Shown here: positions 32,270-45,200 of the stretch, piece after piece
How the letters are laid out: the number at the start of each line of letters is the position of its first letter
Position numbering within the stretch: position 1 is the first letter of the stretch
Assembly: GCA_963971285.1 (NCBI GenBank)
Contig: OZ020255.1
Location: forward strand, 14,218,931 to 14,282,930
Direction of reading: 5' to 3'
DNA length: 64,000 bases
Origin: Astropecten irregularis
Taxonomy: Eukaryota > Echinodermata > Asteroidea > Paxillosida > Astropectinidae
The notes under the pieces: generated by a model
What the model saw: only the letters and a program-made list of their open reading frames with translations
Told to the model about the DNA's origin: nothing
The model's database searches: none
Translations under genes and position numbers: made by a program

Positions 32270-34600
32270 GATGACCAAAATTGACTTTTTCTCTAATTGA
32301 TCCAGAATGCCCTAACGGATGTCTACAAGTGGAAGGAACCAGTTTCAAACATAAAAACAGCAATATTGGTGTCTTAGAAGGCAATGGAATTGATTTTAGG
32401 ACACGTCAAAAATTGGTGAAAATTTACAAAAACAATAAGGGGTACCCCTTGCTGTTTTTGTCATTTTTGGCCTAAAATTGACTTTTTTTCTAACTGATCC
32501 AGAATGCCCCAACGGATGTCTACAAGTGAAAGGAACAATTTTCAAGCATAAAAACAGCAATATTCAGCATAAAAACAGCAATATTGGTGTCTTAGAAAAT
32601 TGGTGAAAATTGACAAAAACGACAAGGGGTACCCTTGCTGTTTTTGTCATTTTTGGCCTAAAATTGACTTTTTTTCTAATTGATCCAGAATGCCCCAACG
32701 GATGTCTACAAGTGAAAGGAACAATTTTCAAGCATAAAAACAGCAATATTGGTGTCTTAGAAAGTTGGTGAAAATTGACAAAAACGACAAGGGGTACCCC
32801 TTGCCGTTTTTGTCAATTTTGGCCCAAAATGAACATTTTCTCTACTTGATCCAGAATGCCCCAACGGATGTCTACAAGTGAAAGGAACAACTTTCAAGCA
32901 TAAAAACAGCAATATTGGTGACTTAGAAAGTTGGTGAAAATTGACAAAAACGACAAGGGGTACCCCTTGCCATTTTTGTCATTTTTAGCCCAAAATGTAC
33001 TTTTCTGTACTTGCTCTAACGGATGTCTACAAGTGAAAGGAACAACTTTCAAGCATAAAACCAGCAATATTGGTGTCTTAGAAGGCAATGGATTTGATTT
33101 CCTGACACGTCAAAAAATTGACAAAACTATAAGGGGTACCCCTTGCCGTTTTTGTAAATTTTAGCCAAAAATAACTATTTTCCAAAGTTGGTTACAAATG
33201 CCCCAAAAGCTGCCCTAGAGTAAGAGGAACTTATTTCTGATGCAAAACAGTGAAAATTATTGACTTGAATATTGGCCCAAAAATGAGGAAGATGACAAGG
33301 GGTACCCCTTGCAGTTGTAAATTTTGGCCCAAAATTGACTTTTATTTTAATTGATCCAGAATGCCCTAATGGATACACGTGTACAAGTGAAAGGAACAAC
33401 TTTCAAACATAAAAACAGCAATATTGGTGTCTTAGAAGGCAATGGAATTGATTTCCTGAGACGTCAAAAATTGGTGAAAATTGACAAAAACGATAAGGGG
33501 TACCCCTTGCCGTTTTTGTACATTTTTTGGCCAAAAATTGGCTTTTTCTCTAATTGATCCAGAATGCCCTAATGGATGTCTACAAGTGAAAGGAACGTCT
33601 TCCAAGCATTAAAACGGCAATATTAGTATCTTATTATGGGTGCACATTTTAATTTCACTTCCAGTATTACAATTATATTAATATCTGCACCATAATACAT
33701 GTAATAGGAAGCTATAACAATATTTCATGCAATTATGGGTTAAATGATAATTTTAGAGATGATGAAACTTCAAAGGAATAACCAACAAAGTACAACATTT
33801 CTGTTTTGTTTTTCTTCCAAAAGAGTCTTTATTAGTAGCAAACCAGATATTCCTTTTTATACAATTGTCGTTACAGTACATTTTATTATGGTATATTGCA
33901 TCGGATAGTTAATACAGTATCTACAGAACCTATAGGAATAAACTAAACATTTACAAAAAAAGAAAGACAGCATAAATGTATGATAATAATATCTCCTACA
34001 TGTTTTCCTATTGCCTCCTTGCTAGTTAATGCAATTTTCCTGAGTCCAATAATAACTTTTTTGGGTCAAAATTTACCTTTTCTCTGATTGATCCAGAATG
34101 CCCTAATGGATATGGATGTCTACAAGTGAAAGGAACAACTTTCAAGCATAAAACAGCAATATTGGTGTCTAAGAAGGCAATGGAATTGATTTTAGGACAA
34201 GTCAAACATTTGTGAAAATTGACAAAAACGACAAGGGGTACCCCTTGCCGTTTTTGTCAATTTTGGCCAAAAATTGACTTTTTCTCGAATTGATCAAGAA
34301 TGCCCCCATGGATGTCTACAAGCGAAAGAAACAACTTTCAAGCATTAAAAAACAGCAATATTAGTGTCTAAGAAGGCAATGGAATTGATTTTAGGACACG
34401 TCAAAAAATGGTGAAAATTTACAAAAACGACAAGGGGTACCCCTTGCCGTTTTTGTCAATTTTGGCCAAAAATGTACTTTTTCTCGAATTGATCGAGAAT
34501 GCCCCAAGGGATGTCGACAAGTGAAAGGAACATATTCCAAGCATATAAACAGCAATAATGGTGTCTTAGAAGGCATTGGAATTGATTTCAGGGCTGCTGC
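32270..34600. repeat. ~165-200-bp tandem repeat with conserved KpnI-centred palindrome
   Basis: Nine units are recognised by AAGGGGTACCCCTT at about 32437, 32622, 32789, 32954, 33131, 33297, 33496, 34233 and 34434. Each also carries TTGATCCAGAATGCCC, GGATGTCTACAAGTGAAAGG and AAACAGCAATATTGGTGTC. Around the centre, ACAAAAACGACAAGGGG faces CCCCTTGCCGTTTTTGT, a ~36-bp palindrome with one mismatch. Unrelated sequence at ~33630-34060 splits the array. Confidence 0.9.
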
Positions 34601-35434
34601 AAAGCCGTGGCACTTCAACTTCATAAAGGGTGCCCCAATCATTACTCAACTTTGTTTTAAGTTCAAATGCTGATCTGTAGGGATACCTACTGTTTTATAC
34701 TGGTAATGAATTGATCTACATGACTGATTGCTTTGTCAAACATAATACATAGCACCAATAGCAGCAGATATCAAGGCAAGTGATATCACTAATCCTCCCC
34801 CTCAAAATAGAGAACAAATTCTGAGAAGTTAACAACTTTAAATTTTGAAGATATTACAACGAAAAAACAACAAAAACCCAACAGAAATCTTACACATTTT
34901 ACAACTTCTTTCTATTTTGAATAACAAAAATAAATAACATGTACAGATACTTGAGGAGAAAATTCTGTCTTTCTTTCTTTTCTTTTTTTTACAAATAGTG
35001 GAAAAATGTTTATAAATTCTTAAAGCAAACCGAAAAAGAAAAAACATAAAAAACAGTCGCTGAAAGATAAAAATGTTAGTGCCAAATGTCTGTCCCTGGC
35101 CCAATTTTACAGACCTATTTCAAAGGGAATATCGCTTTGCAAAACTGTATGCCAAGCAAAAGAAAACTAGCTGCAAAATGATCACATGGCATTTATTTGA
35201 ATATGTCAGCAACCTGTGATTCCTATGTTAACTTCTTAAGTGCTCGGGAAGTTGTATAATAATTGTTCTCAGATCAATCGCAGTTTAATTTATCAAAGAT
35301 TTAGTGAGCACCTTTCTGCTTGTTCGTCCTGCATATTTCATGTACATAACAAATTCAGTGCTTATTATGCCCCTGTAATTTCATAATAATACTATTTTCT
35401 AATGGCATTGAAAAGTGAACAAAGAAAAATTTAC
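34601..35434. other. Intergenic stretch without a gene
   Basis: AT-rich sequence with no frame or repeat that I recognise. Confidence 0.4.
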
Positions 35435-35504
35435 TGGAGCAGGATTCGAACCGGCGACCTCCTGAATACCGTACAGGCGCTCTACCAACTGAGCTATCCA
35501 GCCC
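35435..35504 (-). mobile_element. tRNA-related SINE, split by a Mutator-like insertion
   Basis: Minus strand: GGGCTGGATAGCTCAGTTGG (A box) and GGTTCGAATCC (perfect B box). The other half continues at 36662-36786 (ATCCAGCCCTACGTTGGTGG). The anticodon loop lacks a U at position 33, so it is not a working tRNA gene. Confidence 0.8.
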
Positions 35505-36661
35505 GCGATTTTATTTTTCATACCACACGATGAATAGGGGACTCCAATAAAACATTCCAATTGGTCTGTTGCTCATGCATTATGCATGATAGGTCACAAG
35601 AGTTGCAGCTGTTATTATAGGCTAGTGTCAGTATAGTGGAGTAGTAGGTAGACTCCTGTTTGAGCACTGAACTGACTTCTTTTTTTTGGGGGGGGGGGGG
35701 TTGGTCCATAGAGGAAGGAACAGACTAGCCCCCAGAGAATCCCTTGCAGAGTTAATTCGACATATCTAGTAGTAGTACACGGAAAAATCGTACTTTATGT
35801 TTACGGTACTTGCGCCGAAAATATCCCCCAAATAACAAGACATCACAAATCGGTTCGACACAATCGCTCCATCTGTTCTCAGAATGTCAGGGATGAAAAT
35901 AAAATTCAGCTTACTGAAAATCATGCAACATAATTACTTGGTTAATAACAATGCTAATAACTTACCATTCATAAGAACAGAAATTAGCTTTTATATCTAT
36001 GAAAAAAGTTGTTGCGTTGTTCTGACAGCCGTTGTGTACAAAAATTGCCGGTATTTATTTTGACACTTCGAAGGCATTGATAAATTGTACTGGCATTGCA
36101 TCACTGTTGATGATCATTATTTCCTGGTCCAGCTTATTATGGTGCACGGTACTTCCATGGACCTTGTACATTTATAGGTCTATAGCAAACCCTCTTAATA
36201 AGAACCGTAATTTGACTGGACCAGTAGCCAAACTGACCACTTGTGACCTTGTGGTCAATGTGATTGCTGAGAGATAAGTCAGTGTGGGGTCTAGAGATGG
36301 CGGTTCTACCCTTATTATGCACATGTGTACGTGTGTACATAATGCACAGTGTGGGTAAGTCAAGGAAAACTGATGTATCATGCATAATGCATTAGCAACG
36401 AATTAACTCTGCAAGGGATTCTCTGGGGGCTAGTCTGTTCCTTCCTCTATGGACCAACTTCCCCACCCAAAAAAAAAGAAGAAGAAGAAGCCAGTTCAGT
36501 GCTCAAACAGGAGTCTACCTACAACTCCACTATACTGACACTAGCCTATAATAACAGCTGCAACTCTTGTGACCTATCATGCATAATGCATGAGCAACAG
36601 ACCAATTGGAATGCTTTATTGGGGTCCCCTATTCATCGTGTGGTATGAAAAATAAAATCGC
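35505..36661. mobile_element. Mutator-like foldback element with ~250-bp inverted ends and 9-bp duplication
   Basis: The left arm starts GCGATTTTATTTTTCATACC at 35505 and runs to about 35760. Its inverse occupies about 36400-36661 with few differences, mainly in a G-run / GAA-run patch. The flanking 9-mer ATCCAGCCC is present at 35496-35504 and again at 36662-36670, both from the interrupted SINE. Long inverted ends with 9-bp duplications fit TIR-type MULEs. The 640-bp centre has no frame resembling a transposase. Confidence 0.85.
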
Positions 36662-36786
36662 ATCCAGCCCTACGTTGGTGGTGACCCCAATAGTCAATTA
36701 TCTTTGTTAAAAGTCAATCATGATCTCAATGAACCACTGATCTATCCTTAGAGCACCACGTCTCCCAGGTATATGTCCCTGGCAGC
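36662..36786 (-). mobile_element. Right half of the interrupted SINE
   Basis: CCCTACGTTGGTGGTGACCC ... AGTCAATTATCTTTGTT matches the bodies of the copies at 53487 and 63622. The far end is diverged. Confidence 0.7.
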
Positions 36787-37030
36787 TGGGGCCAATTTCA
36801 TAAAACTGTTAAGCACACAAATTTGCTTAGCACAAAAATATCTCGCCCAATAAAACAGACCACCATTGAAAATTCCCTTTGATATTCAGGGTCAGCGAAC
36901 AACAGCCAAAGAACAATCACAAGTGATACACAACACTTGGAAATTTGTTTGTTAACCCTGTTTTTATTAAGACAGAAATGTCATGCTTAGCAAATTTTTG
37001 TGCTTAACAGTTTTATGAAATTGGCCTCTG
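36787..37030. mobile_element. MITE, 'GGGGCCAATTTCATA' family, copy 1
   Basis: Ends TGGGGCCAATTTCATAAAAC and TTTTATGAAATTGGCCTCTG are inverted. Interior AAACAGACCACCATTGAAAA and AGTGATACACAACAC recur in the copies at 56418 and 58661. Confidence 0.85.
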
Positions 37031-37240
37031 GTAATCAAGCCCCTGATGATTTGGCTATAAACGGTACACTAGCAAGAAGCCCTGTCTGGTTGGATGAAAA
37101 TAAACAGTTATAGATGATTTCTCTGCCATGGGACGTAATTATGCATTGAGTATACGTCCCTGCAGCTTCTAATTAAGCCCCTTTGTGACTTGGCTGTAAA
37201 TGGAACACTAACAAGAAGCCCTGTCTTCCTGGGGGAGGAA

Positions 37241-37484
37241 GCAATCAGTGATAAACTGTTTGCTGAAGGATGTAATTAAGTAGCAAAAGCGTTCAAACTC
37301 ACAGTCTGTACGATCATCCTCAAACTCTTAGAGGTCACAACAAATCGTTCTCACCAAACTCAGCAATCAGTGATAAACTGTTTGCTGAAGGATGTAATTA
37401 AGTAGCAAAAGCGTTCAAACTCACAGTCTGTCCGATCATCCTCAAACTCTTAGAGGTCACAACAAATCGTTCTCACCAAACTCA
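37241..37484. repeat. 122-bp tandem duplication
   Basis: 37241-37362 and 37363-37484 differ at about one base (GTCTGTACG/GTCTGTCCG), so the duplication is recent. Confidence 0.95.
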
Positions 37485-37606
37485 TTGTAACTTACTATCA
37501 ATCCTAGGACTTATATGATGCATTACAGCCCTACGTAGGATACAATGGGTTATCCTTCGTAAGTCGAGTAACGATGGATCGCAGGGCTTCGTGAAATCGA
37601 CCCCCT
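37472..37606. mobile_element. Short MITE of the 'GATTTCAC' family
   Basis: CACCAAACTCATTGTAACTT ... CAGGGCTTCGTGAAATCGAC, with inverted internal words (AGCCCTACGTAGG, GGGTTATCCTTCGTAAGTCG). Related copies at 55238-55384 and, partly, at 39813-39960. Confidence 0.65.
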
Positions 37607-38160
37607 TGTAACTTACATGTACAAGCATGGAATGATGACCAAATATTTATCAACTGAGGAATCTTTAGAAGCCAAGACGTGAATCTGGTCCAAATCACGG
37701 CGGCGAAACAAAACATAAAAACAATTCAAGCTTTCCACTTCATACACTTCCAGCCTAACGACAAAATAAAAATACCAAAACTAGAACCTTTAAAAATGAA
37801 AAAAATAAATATTTCCCAAATATAAAAAAAAAGGAATAAAAAACTTCCTTTGTGTTATCTTCTTACAAAATGCAATATTCATTATTTAGTTTTTGTTCTA
37901 GAAAAAGTACCAATTCAGACCTAATTCAGTGGCCTATGGAAACAATGCCAACTCCATCTGTAGGCCTAACATTAGATTGTCCCTTCACCTTTAAATAATA
38001 CAAAAACATTCTGAGTATGTATATATCTATATCTTTATATAATAATTCAGTCATAGAGTTATAATACAAAAAATGCAAGCCACAACATCATGAGTCAGGG
38101 GAGTCATGAACCAATATATTGGCCAAAGTCTTTGACCAATTGGTTTGCCAGCAATCGGCT

Positions 38161-38640
38161 GTCGTATATCCTTTAGTATCCGTAGGTCCTATCTGTAGGA
38201 CCTACATTGTATCTGTATTTTCTGTATGTAGGTCCTATCCATAGGTCTTATCTGTAGGTCCTATCTGTAGGTCCTAGCGTAGGTCATGTCTGTAGGACCT
38301 ATCCATAGGTCCTATCTTTATTTTCTGTAAGTAGGTCCTTTCTGTAGGTCCTATCTGTATTTTCTGCATGTAGGTCTTATCTGTTGGTCCTATCTGTAGG
38401 TCCTATCCGTAAGTCCTATCCGTAGGTCCTACCCGTAGGCTTATCTGTAGGTCCTATCTGTAGATCCAATACATTATGTCCTAGGTCCTATCTATAGGTC
38501 ATATCCATATGTCCTATCCACATGTCCTATACATACATCTGTCAGTCCCATACATAGGTCCTATCCGTAGGTACTATCTGTAGGTCCTATTCATATGTCA
38601 TATAAATAGGTCCTATCCATAGTACCTATCCATAGGTCAG
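38161..38640. repeat. Degenerate TAGGTCCTATC minisatellite
   Basis: About 30 imperfect units of (C/G)TAGGTCCTATCTG, interrupted by CATATGTCCTATCCA variants. Confidence 0.9.
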
Positions 38641-39237
38641 AATAATGATTAAGTACAGTACCGGTCTTCCCAACATCATCATTAAGTACAATGCATTGCA
38701 GCCTGTTAAATAATTCATCTTGCATCAAGTACCTTCTTCAGTTCATCATTCAGCAAACAAGATATGATGGATGGACGAAGTCATCGGCACAGAGATTATA
38801 TCCCACAGATTAAAACTACAATCCAAAGACTGTTACAAACAGTTTTTCTTTTTAATAGCTTGAGTTAGCAGGGCCTCACATGTTTCGATCCTAGCATGAT
38901 CGTTCTCATAAGGCTCAAATACTAAAAGCAGCAGTTTATTACTTGTATTGAGTTTTCCTTTTTTCTACATGTAAGAGCCTCTCCTTTGCAGAACCGTGAC
39001 CTGTGATTCTTGACCTTTGACACGAACGAACCCCACAACACTACATCTATATTGACGATTTGTTTATCAAACTCTACCTCTTTCTAAATATAAATGCTTT
39101 TTTCAATCGGGTATAAACAAAGTCAGTTTTGCTCTCTTGATTCTTGTCTTACTTTCTTTTTTCTTTTTTTTTACAGAAATATATCCTTTCTTATATTCAT
39201 TTATTTATTTACTTATTTATTTATTTTTACAGTTCCA

Positions 39238-42200
39238 TCAAAAATATTGGTTGACTTTGGTGATGTCCGTGGGGCCCTGGTTCAAGATGCCTCCGTTTTG
39301 GATGCTGACCACGCTGTGTCGTTTCCTGACTATCTCGTTGATGTAGGCTTTCATCAGCTTGGCAATCTCAAAGACCTGTTCAACAGACGCAGACAAAATA
39401 AAAAACATCCTGATGATGACCAGAGCAGGCTAATGGAAAAGTTGAGACTTTATTCTTACTCAGTGACAGTCGAAAAGAGCTAAATGATTTCAAGGCGGCT
39501 TCTACTTGGGCCATAGTAGAAATATTTGACACTGTGTAACCTCAAACTAATACGCTTGGAGTTAGGAGGGCCTGATGTTTCAGTCTTTAGCAGGATCTTT
39601 CTCAAAGGCTAAATGACTAATCCGATGTACGTCCACACCAAGCAAAGCCTCATATTACGTTATATACAAATCATTATGACAAACAAAACAGAAAGAGGCT
39701 GTGATTTCAACTATTTTTCAAACATGACCCAGTTAATTGGTAATGGTCTTCTCATGAAAGGTCATCATATGGGTTAGTCCCCCTGGGCCCAATTCAACAA
39801 ATCTACACTGCAGGGGTCAATTTCACGAAGCCCTACAAGCGATCGTAACTCGAGTTATGAAGGATAACCCATCGTTGCCTACGTAGGGCTGCAGTGCATC
39901 AAAAGTCCTACGACAGATTGATCAGCTATCAAGAAACTTTACACTGGGCCCATTAACCAGACATGGCTAAAGAACATTCCCTTAGGAATACTGCAAACTC
40001 TCAGGCCATGGGTAGATCAAGTTCCAAAGTTCCTTGTTGAGGACTGTTTTAGGAGAAAGCCATTTGAGAATTTGTCTTAGTACCTGATTGGTTTCAAAGG
40101 AGAGTTCATGCCGTCGTCCCTCCACTACGATCTTGTACTCATTGGGGATGGGTGCTCCGAAGGACAGGATCCTGGCAGAGAAACATACAATCAAGGACAA
40201 GATAAAGTGATTGGTTTTTACATACTCTTTAATGAGTTGCGTGGATCTGAAAAGAGTCGATTAACTCAACGTTCCGGCCAGTATGCCCTGGCAGTCTCCA
40301 AGAGAATACTCTATGGATGTTTACAATTATCATTATTCAAAAATTCATGTAAAGGCTTATTTTCCTATATCTTGAATTTGTACAGAAATGCAAAAATCAG
40401 AAATGAAAATTACTTGAAAATTACTAGTTGAAAACATCGAATACAAATCGACAAGAAGGTAGATGTAGAAGATGAAGATCACCTTATATTCAGTAGTACA
40501 ACCCAATATAACCCAATACCACCCATCACTCAATGGGATTTCATTATGTACAGCCACCCATCCACCCAGTGCAACCCAGTCCCATCCGGCACTCAATGGG
40601 ATTTCATTATGTACAGCCACCCATCCACCCAGTGCAACCCAGTCCCATCCAGCACTCAATGGGATTTCATTATGTACAGCCACCCATCCACCCAGTGCAA
40701 CCCAGTCCCATCCGGCACTCAATGGGATTTCATTATGTACAGCCACCCATCCACCCAGTGCAACCCAGTCCCATCCGGCACTCAATGGGATTTCATTATG
40801 TACAGCCACCCATCCACCCAGTGCAACCCAGTCCCATCCGGCACTCAATGGGATTTCATTATGTACAGCCACCCATCCACCCAGTGCAACCCAGTCCCAT
40901 CCGGCACTCAATGGGATTTCATTATGTACAGCCACCCATCCACCCAGTGCAACCCAGTCCCATCCGGCACTCAATGGGATTTCATTATGTACAGCCACCC
41001 ATCCACCCAGTGCAACCCAGTCCCATCCGGCACTCAATGGGATTTCATTATGTACAGCCACCCATCCACCCGGTGCAACCCAGTCCCATCCAGCACTCAA
41101 TGGGATTTCATTATGTTTGTTTGTTTGTTTGTTTGTTTGTTTTATTTTCCATCCATACAAAGGAAATAATACACAAAATTATATAAGATACAAAATAATT
41201 TAGACAAAATTGTATAAAAAATAAGCTATAAAAAAATATCTATATTGTATGAATGTACAGCCACCCATCCACCCAGTGCAACCCAGTCCCATCCGGCACT
41301 CAATGGGATTTCATTATGTACAGCCACCCATCCACCCGGTGCAACCCAGTCCCATCCGGCACTCAATGGGATTTCATTATGTACAGCCACCCATCCACCC
41401 AGTGCAACCCAGTTCCATCCGGCACTCAATGGGATTTCATTATGTACAGCCACCCATCCACCCAGGGCAACCCAGTCCCATCCAGCACTCTATGGGATTT
41501 CATTATGTACAGCCACCCATCAACCCAGTGCAACCCAGTCCCATCCAGCACTCACCTCTCATACGTGATCTCCTCAATAGGGTTTGGTTCGCCCTGTTTG
41601 TGGACGGCTACCATGCTAGCGCTGACTGCCAGCCATAGGTTAGGAGGGAATCTTCCATCGGTGCTCTCGACCTCAAACAGCCTCGCTCCGTAGTACTTCC
41701 ACTTCTGTATGATGCTCATGTAGGCCTCCTGGGATTTCTCGGGACTCATACCCTGATAAGAGGGTCAAACGGTTCAACATTCCAATTAATTTTCACTATA
41801 AGCCATGGTGTCAGCTCTGGAGCCAATTTCATAGAGCTGCTTAAGCACGCAATTTGCTTAAGCATGAATTGTCTTCCTTGATTAAAACAGGATTAACAAC
41901 CAAATTTTCATGTGATGTTTACTGCTTCTGACTTGTATTCAGCCACTGTTTTCTGAGCATAGCATTCACAAGGAATTTTGGCTGGCATACTGATTTAAAT
42001 ACCAAGGGTTTTGGTGCTTAAGCAAATTTTGTTGCTTAAGCAGCTCTATGAAATTGGCCCCTGGTACAGATAACGACAACTTGTGCTAACAAGAATTTGA
42101 AATAATTACTTGACTTGCGAGATTTTGTTTCATAAAAGTCAAGATTATTCCTCTCTCAGACTATAAAAAGAAGAATAATTGTTCAAGATAGATATCCAAA

Positions 42201-45200
42201 TGATGCGGGTATCAGTGCAACTTTTGTACTTTCAGGCATCAAAATGGACCTATTCACAGAGGGGCTAGAAGCATGCCGTGAAGGTATATGAGAAATGCAT
42301 TGCGGAACAAATTTGTACACAAAATCCAATAGGCTGGCTATCCAGCTTGACACCTACACAGCCTATGCAGTGTCGGGATGGGAATCAGTACCTTGAGTGT
42401 TTTCCACTTTTCGATGACTAGGGTGGTCGTGGCGGAGATGTCATCGGCATACACAGAGTCTAAGATGGAGTCATCCGAGGCAGACTTCTGCAGCTTCTTC
42501 AGGGTCTTCTCACCCAGGCCTCTTAGAGTTCCCTGGATGATCGATCATGAACAACAACGACACGTCAAGATAAAGGACTACCAGAGATCAATGGAGATGA
42601 GAGTCACAGATAATGCCCAGCTGGCCTGGGCTCGACCTTAGCACTAGACCAGCGGTCATTCTCTAGTAAAACCTGCCAAGGGCTAGTAAAACACACCATT
42701 TTGGTAGCCTGGCAGACTAGTACAAATTGTGCATAAATGCTGAGACACCATACATTCCAAACATGTCATGTTTAATTAATCTTGTGTCAAATTTAGTAAG
42801 GGCTAGTCAAACTTCCTGCAGGTAGTAAGAAACTTGATTTTCTAGCCCAGTGGGATTCTAAAAACCTGAAGTATTGGAAGAAGCCTGTCCGGCTTTGGAT
42901 ATTGTTCATGATCAATGTGAACTCTGTCAATCAAGTCAGTGTCAACAAGGAGCTTTCAGTTCTCTTTAAGGCTGTGGATTATAGAAGCCCAAGATCCCAG
43001 GCAAAGCTTGGGCCTGGCCTGGGTTTTCAGCAGGGTCCAGCCAGTATTAAAAGTTTGAGGAGGAGGTCTTGAGTAACTTACAGAGATGATGTTCTCTTTC
43101 TTGGGCTTCATTGGGAATCCGGCCAAGTCATTCTCCTCTTTCTTGGTCTGAGCCTTGAATCTATCCGTTGGGTAGACTTCACCCAGATCCCGTCTGCAAA
43201 ACATTAAATGATCACAAAAGGTTATTAAAGTGTAGCTCTAAGTTGGCTTTCATGAGTACACATCCGCATAGCCCCTTTCAGTACCATTATACTTTACACA
43301 CAGTTGGCCTCCGTATCCCACATAGTATGAGTACAAATCCACGTAGCCCCTTTCAGTACCATATACTGCACTTCACAGAAAGTCTACGAACCTTACATCC
43401 AAAACAAAGCCAAATGTGGAATCTGAAAATGGTAAATTGTTTGTGTGTTCTTTTTTATCTGTTTGTGAAAAAAGGTCCCAATAACACAATGTTTACCAGC
43501 ATATCAACAATGTACTCCGACCATAAAGTCTTCGATATCTGCAGTCCTCCTATTCAGCAGTTCAGTTCATTTCAGTTTAATAACGAGAGTAGATATATTT
43601 GTATACAGTGAGAGGCAGGTCGGTATAAACATAAACATGATTCTGGACATTTGCTACTTGATCTTACATCCAGTCGTGCACCACGTAGTCACCACGGACG
43701 AACTGTGTGCGCAGGGCGGCCAGGTGGACCAGCTTCTCAGGGGTAGTAGGGAAGAAGCCACGGATGACATCCTCACAGGCCTTACGGGAAGAAAGATCAG
43801 GATCAACCACAGATTCTAAGATGAGATGTCAACTATAGGGCTTTACGAAATAAGGCTTGAGGCTAGGCTTGGGATTTATTTTGCCACTGCCATTTAGTTT
43901 CCTAAATGAAATGAAGGGCGAGGGAAGCTGAAGCATTTCCTCAGCTTCGTCGTTTGGCCCAATCCCTTCATTTCGTTTTTAGGGTCTCAAATGGTGGTAG
44001 TGAAATAAGTACCAAGCCTAGCCTCAAGCCAGGTTTCGTAAAGGCCCTATGTATGTGTTTCACCCCAGACCAAGGCACTCAGGCTCGGAATCCAACTCCA
44101 GTACTTCACAGTGTATCACCATGGGGCATTCTTTGCACTTTGACCAATTTGAGCCCATAGACCTCTTTACCTAAGCTCTACAGACCTATGTCATTCGATT
44201 CCAACGGAATGGGACGGATTTCGGTGAGCTTGAGGGGTGGGTACAGAATCAAGTAAAGAAGGTAACACACCAGACTACGAAGTGAATCAACCACTGTCTA
44301 GAGTGCCCTCGCTTGGTGGCAGAATGACCAGTCAGTAGCGTGTGTGCATAATGGGAGACTTTTGAGAACCGGTCTTCAAGTAAACAGCGCACGCGCATGC
44401 AATTGTGAGCATGCGCGCGTTGTTTTGCACTTGCGCTGTTGTGCATGTGCGTGCGTGCGCGCGCGCTGTTGACTTGAAGACCGGTTCTCAAAAGTCTACC
44501 ATTCACATAATTTACATAAATTTCACAGGATTTCTTGCTTCTACAGCTAGCATAGAAACTTGGCAATAACCAAGTTCATGTGTCATTGAAATTGAACTCT
44601 GATAGCTAGGTCTACATACCATGCTTCCAAACTTTGAAAGAAGCAAAAGCCGACTGACATTCCTGTAAAAATCCTATTTTGTTCCAAAAAGAGAGAAAAG
44701 TGTTTTTTTGCGTACCTCCTCGTACAGGAAGCTGTACTCGATGCTACCCAGCTGCACACTCTTGGTGTCCAGGAAGCAGAAGAGCTTGAAGAAGAGCTGC
44801 CAGGGCTTGCCCCGGTCGCTCAGGCCCCTGGCCTTGTAGCGCTCAAACTTGGCGATGACGTCGGCGATGACCGTACGGTCCTCGATTGCCTTCTCCACGT
44901 GGCCGCTGCGCTCGTACAGGGCAAAGCGGTTGTGGCACTTGTCCAAGCCCATGCCCTTGACCAGAGTGTGTACCACCTTTTGGAGGAGTAGGGAAGAAAC
45001 GTACAATGAGACAAAAACAAATTCCTATGAAACCAATTGAAGAAGTTGACCTCTGGCAACTCTGGTAAACCTCTGGCAACTTCTGACACAAAAAGTAGTC
45101 ACCAAAAGATAACACAGGAGTTAATAACCCTTCCCAAGGATCTTGTTTGAATAAAAAACCCATGAAATTTAACAATGTGCAGTATCTCTCAGGCATCTGC

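Noticed and set aside
32281-33557. Repeated short peptide (ECPNGCLQV...) as a possible multi-domain protein
   Set aside because: Every unit has stops and frameshifts and no splice pattern links them. Kept only as an observation on the array.
35435-35504. Functional tRNA gene on the minus strand
   Set aside because: A and B boxes are good, but the anticodon arm is malformed (mismatch, no U33) and the same module repeats inside interspersed copies.
39094-39483. Plus-strand 129-codon frame
   Set aside because: It is the shadow of the last myosin-X exon on the opposite strand, plus low-complexity T-rich sequence.
40357-41693. Overlapping open frames up to 267 codons on both strands
   Set aside because: Produced by the 63-bp satellite (21 codons), open in several frames at once; not protein-like.
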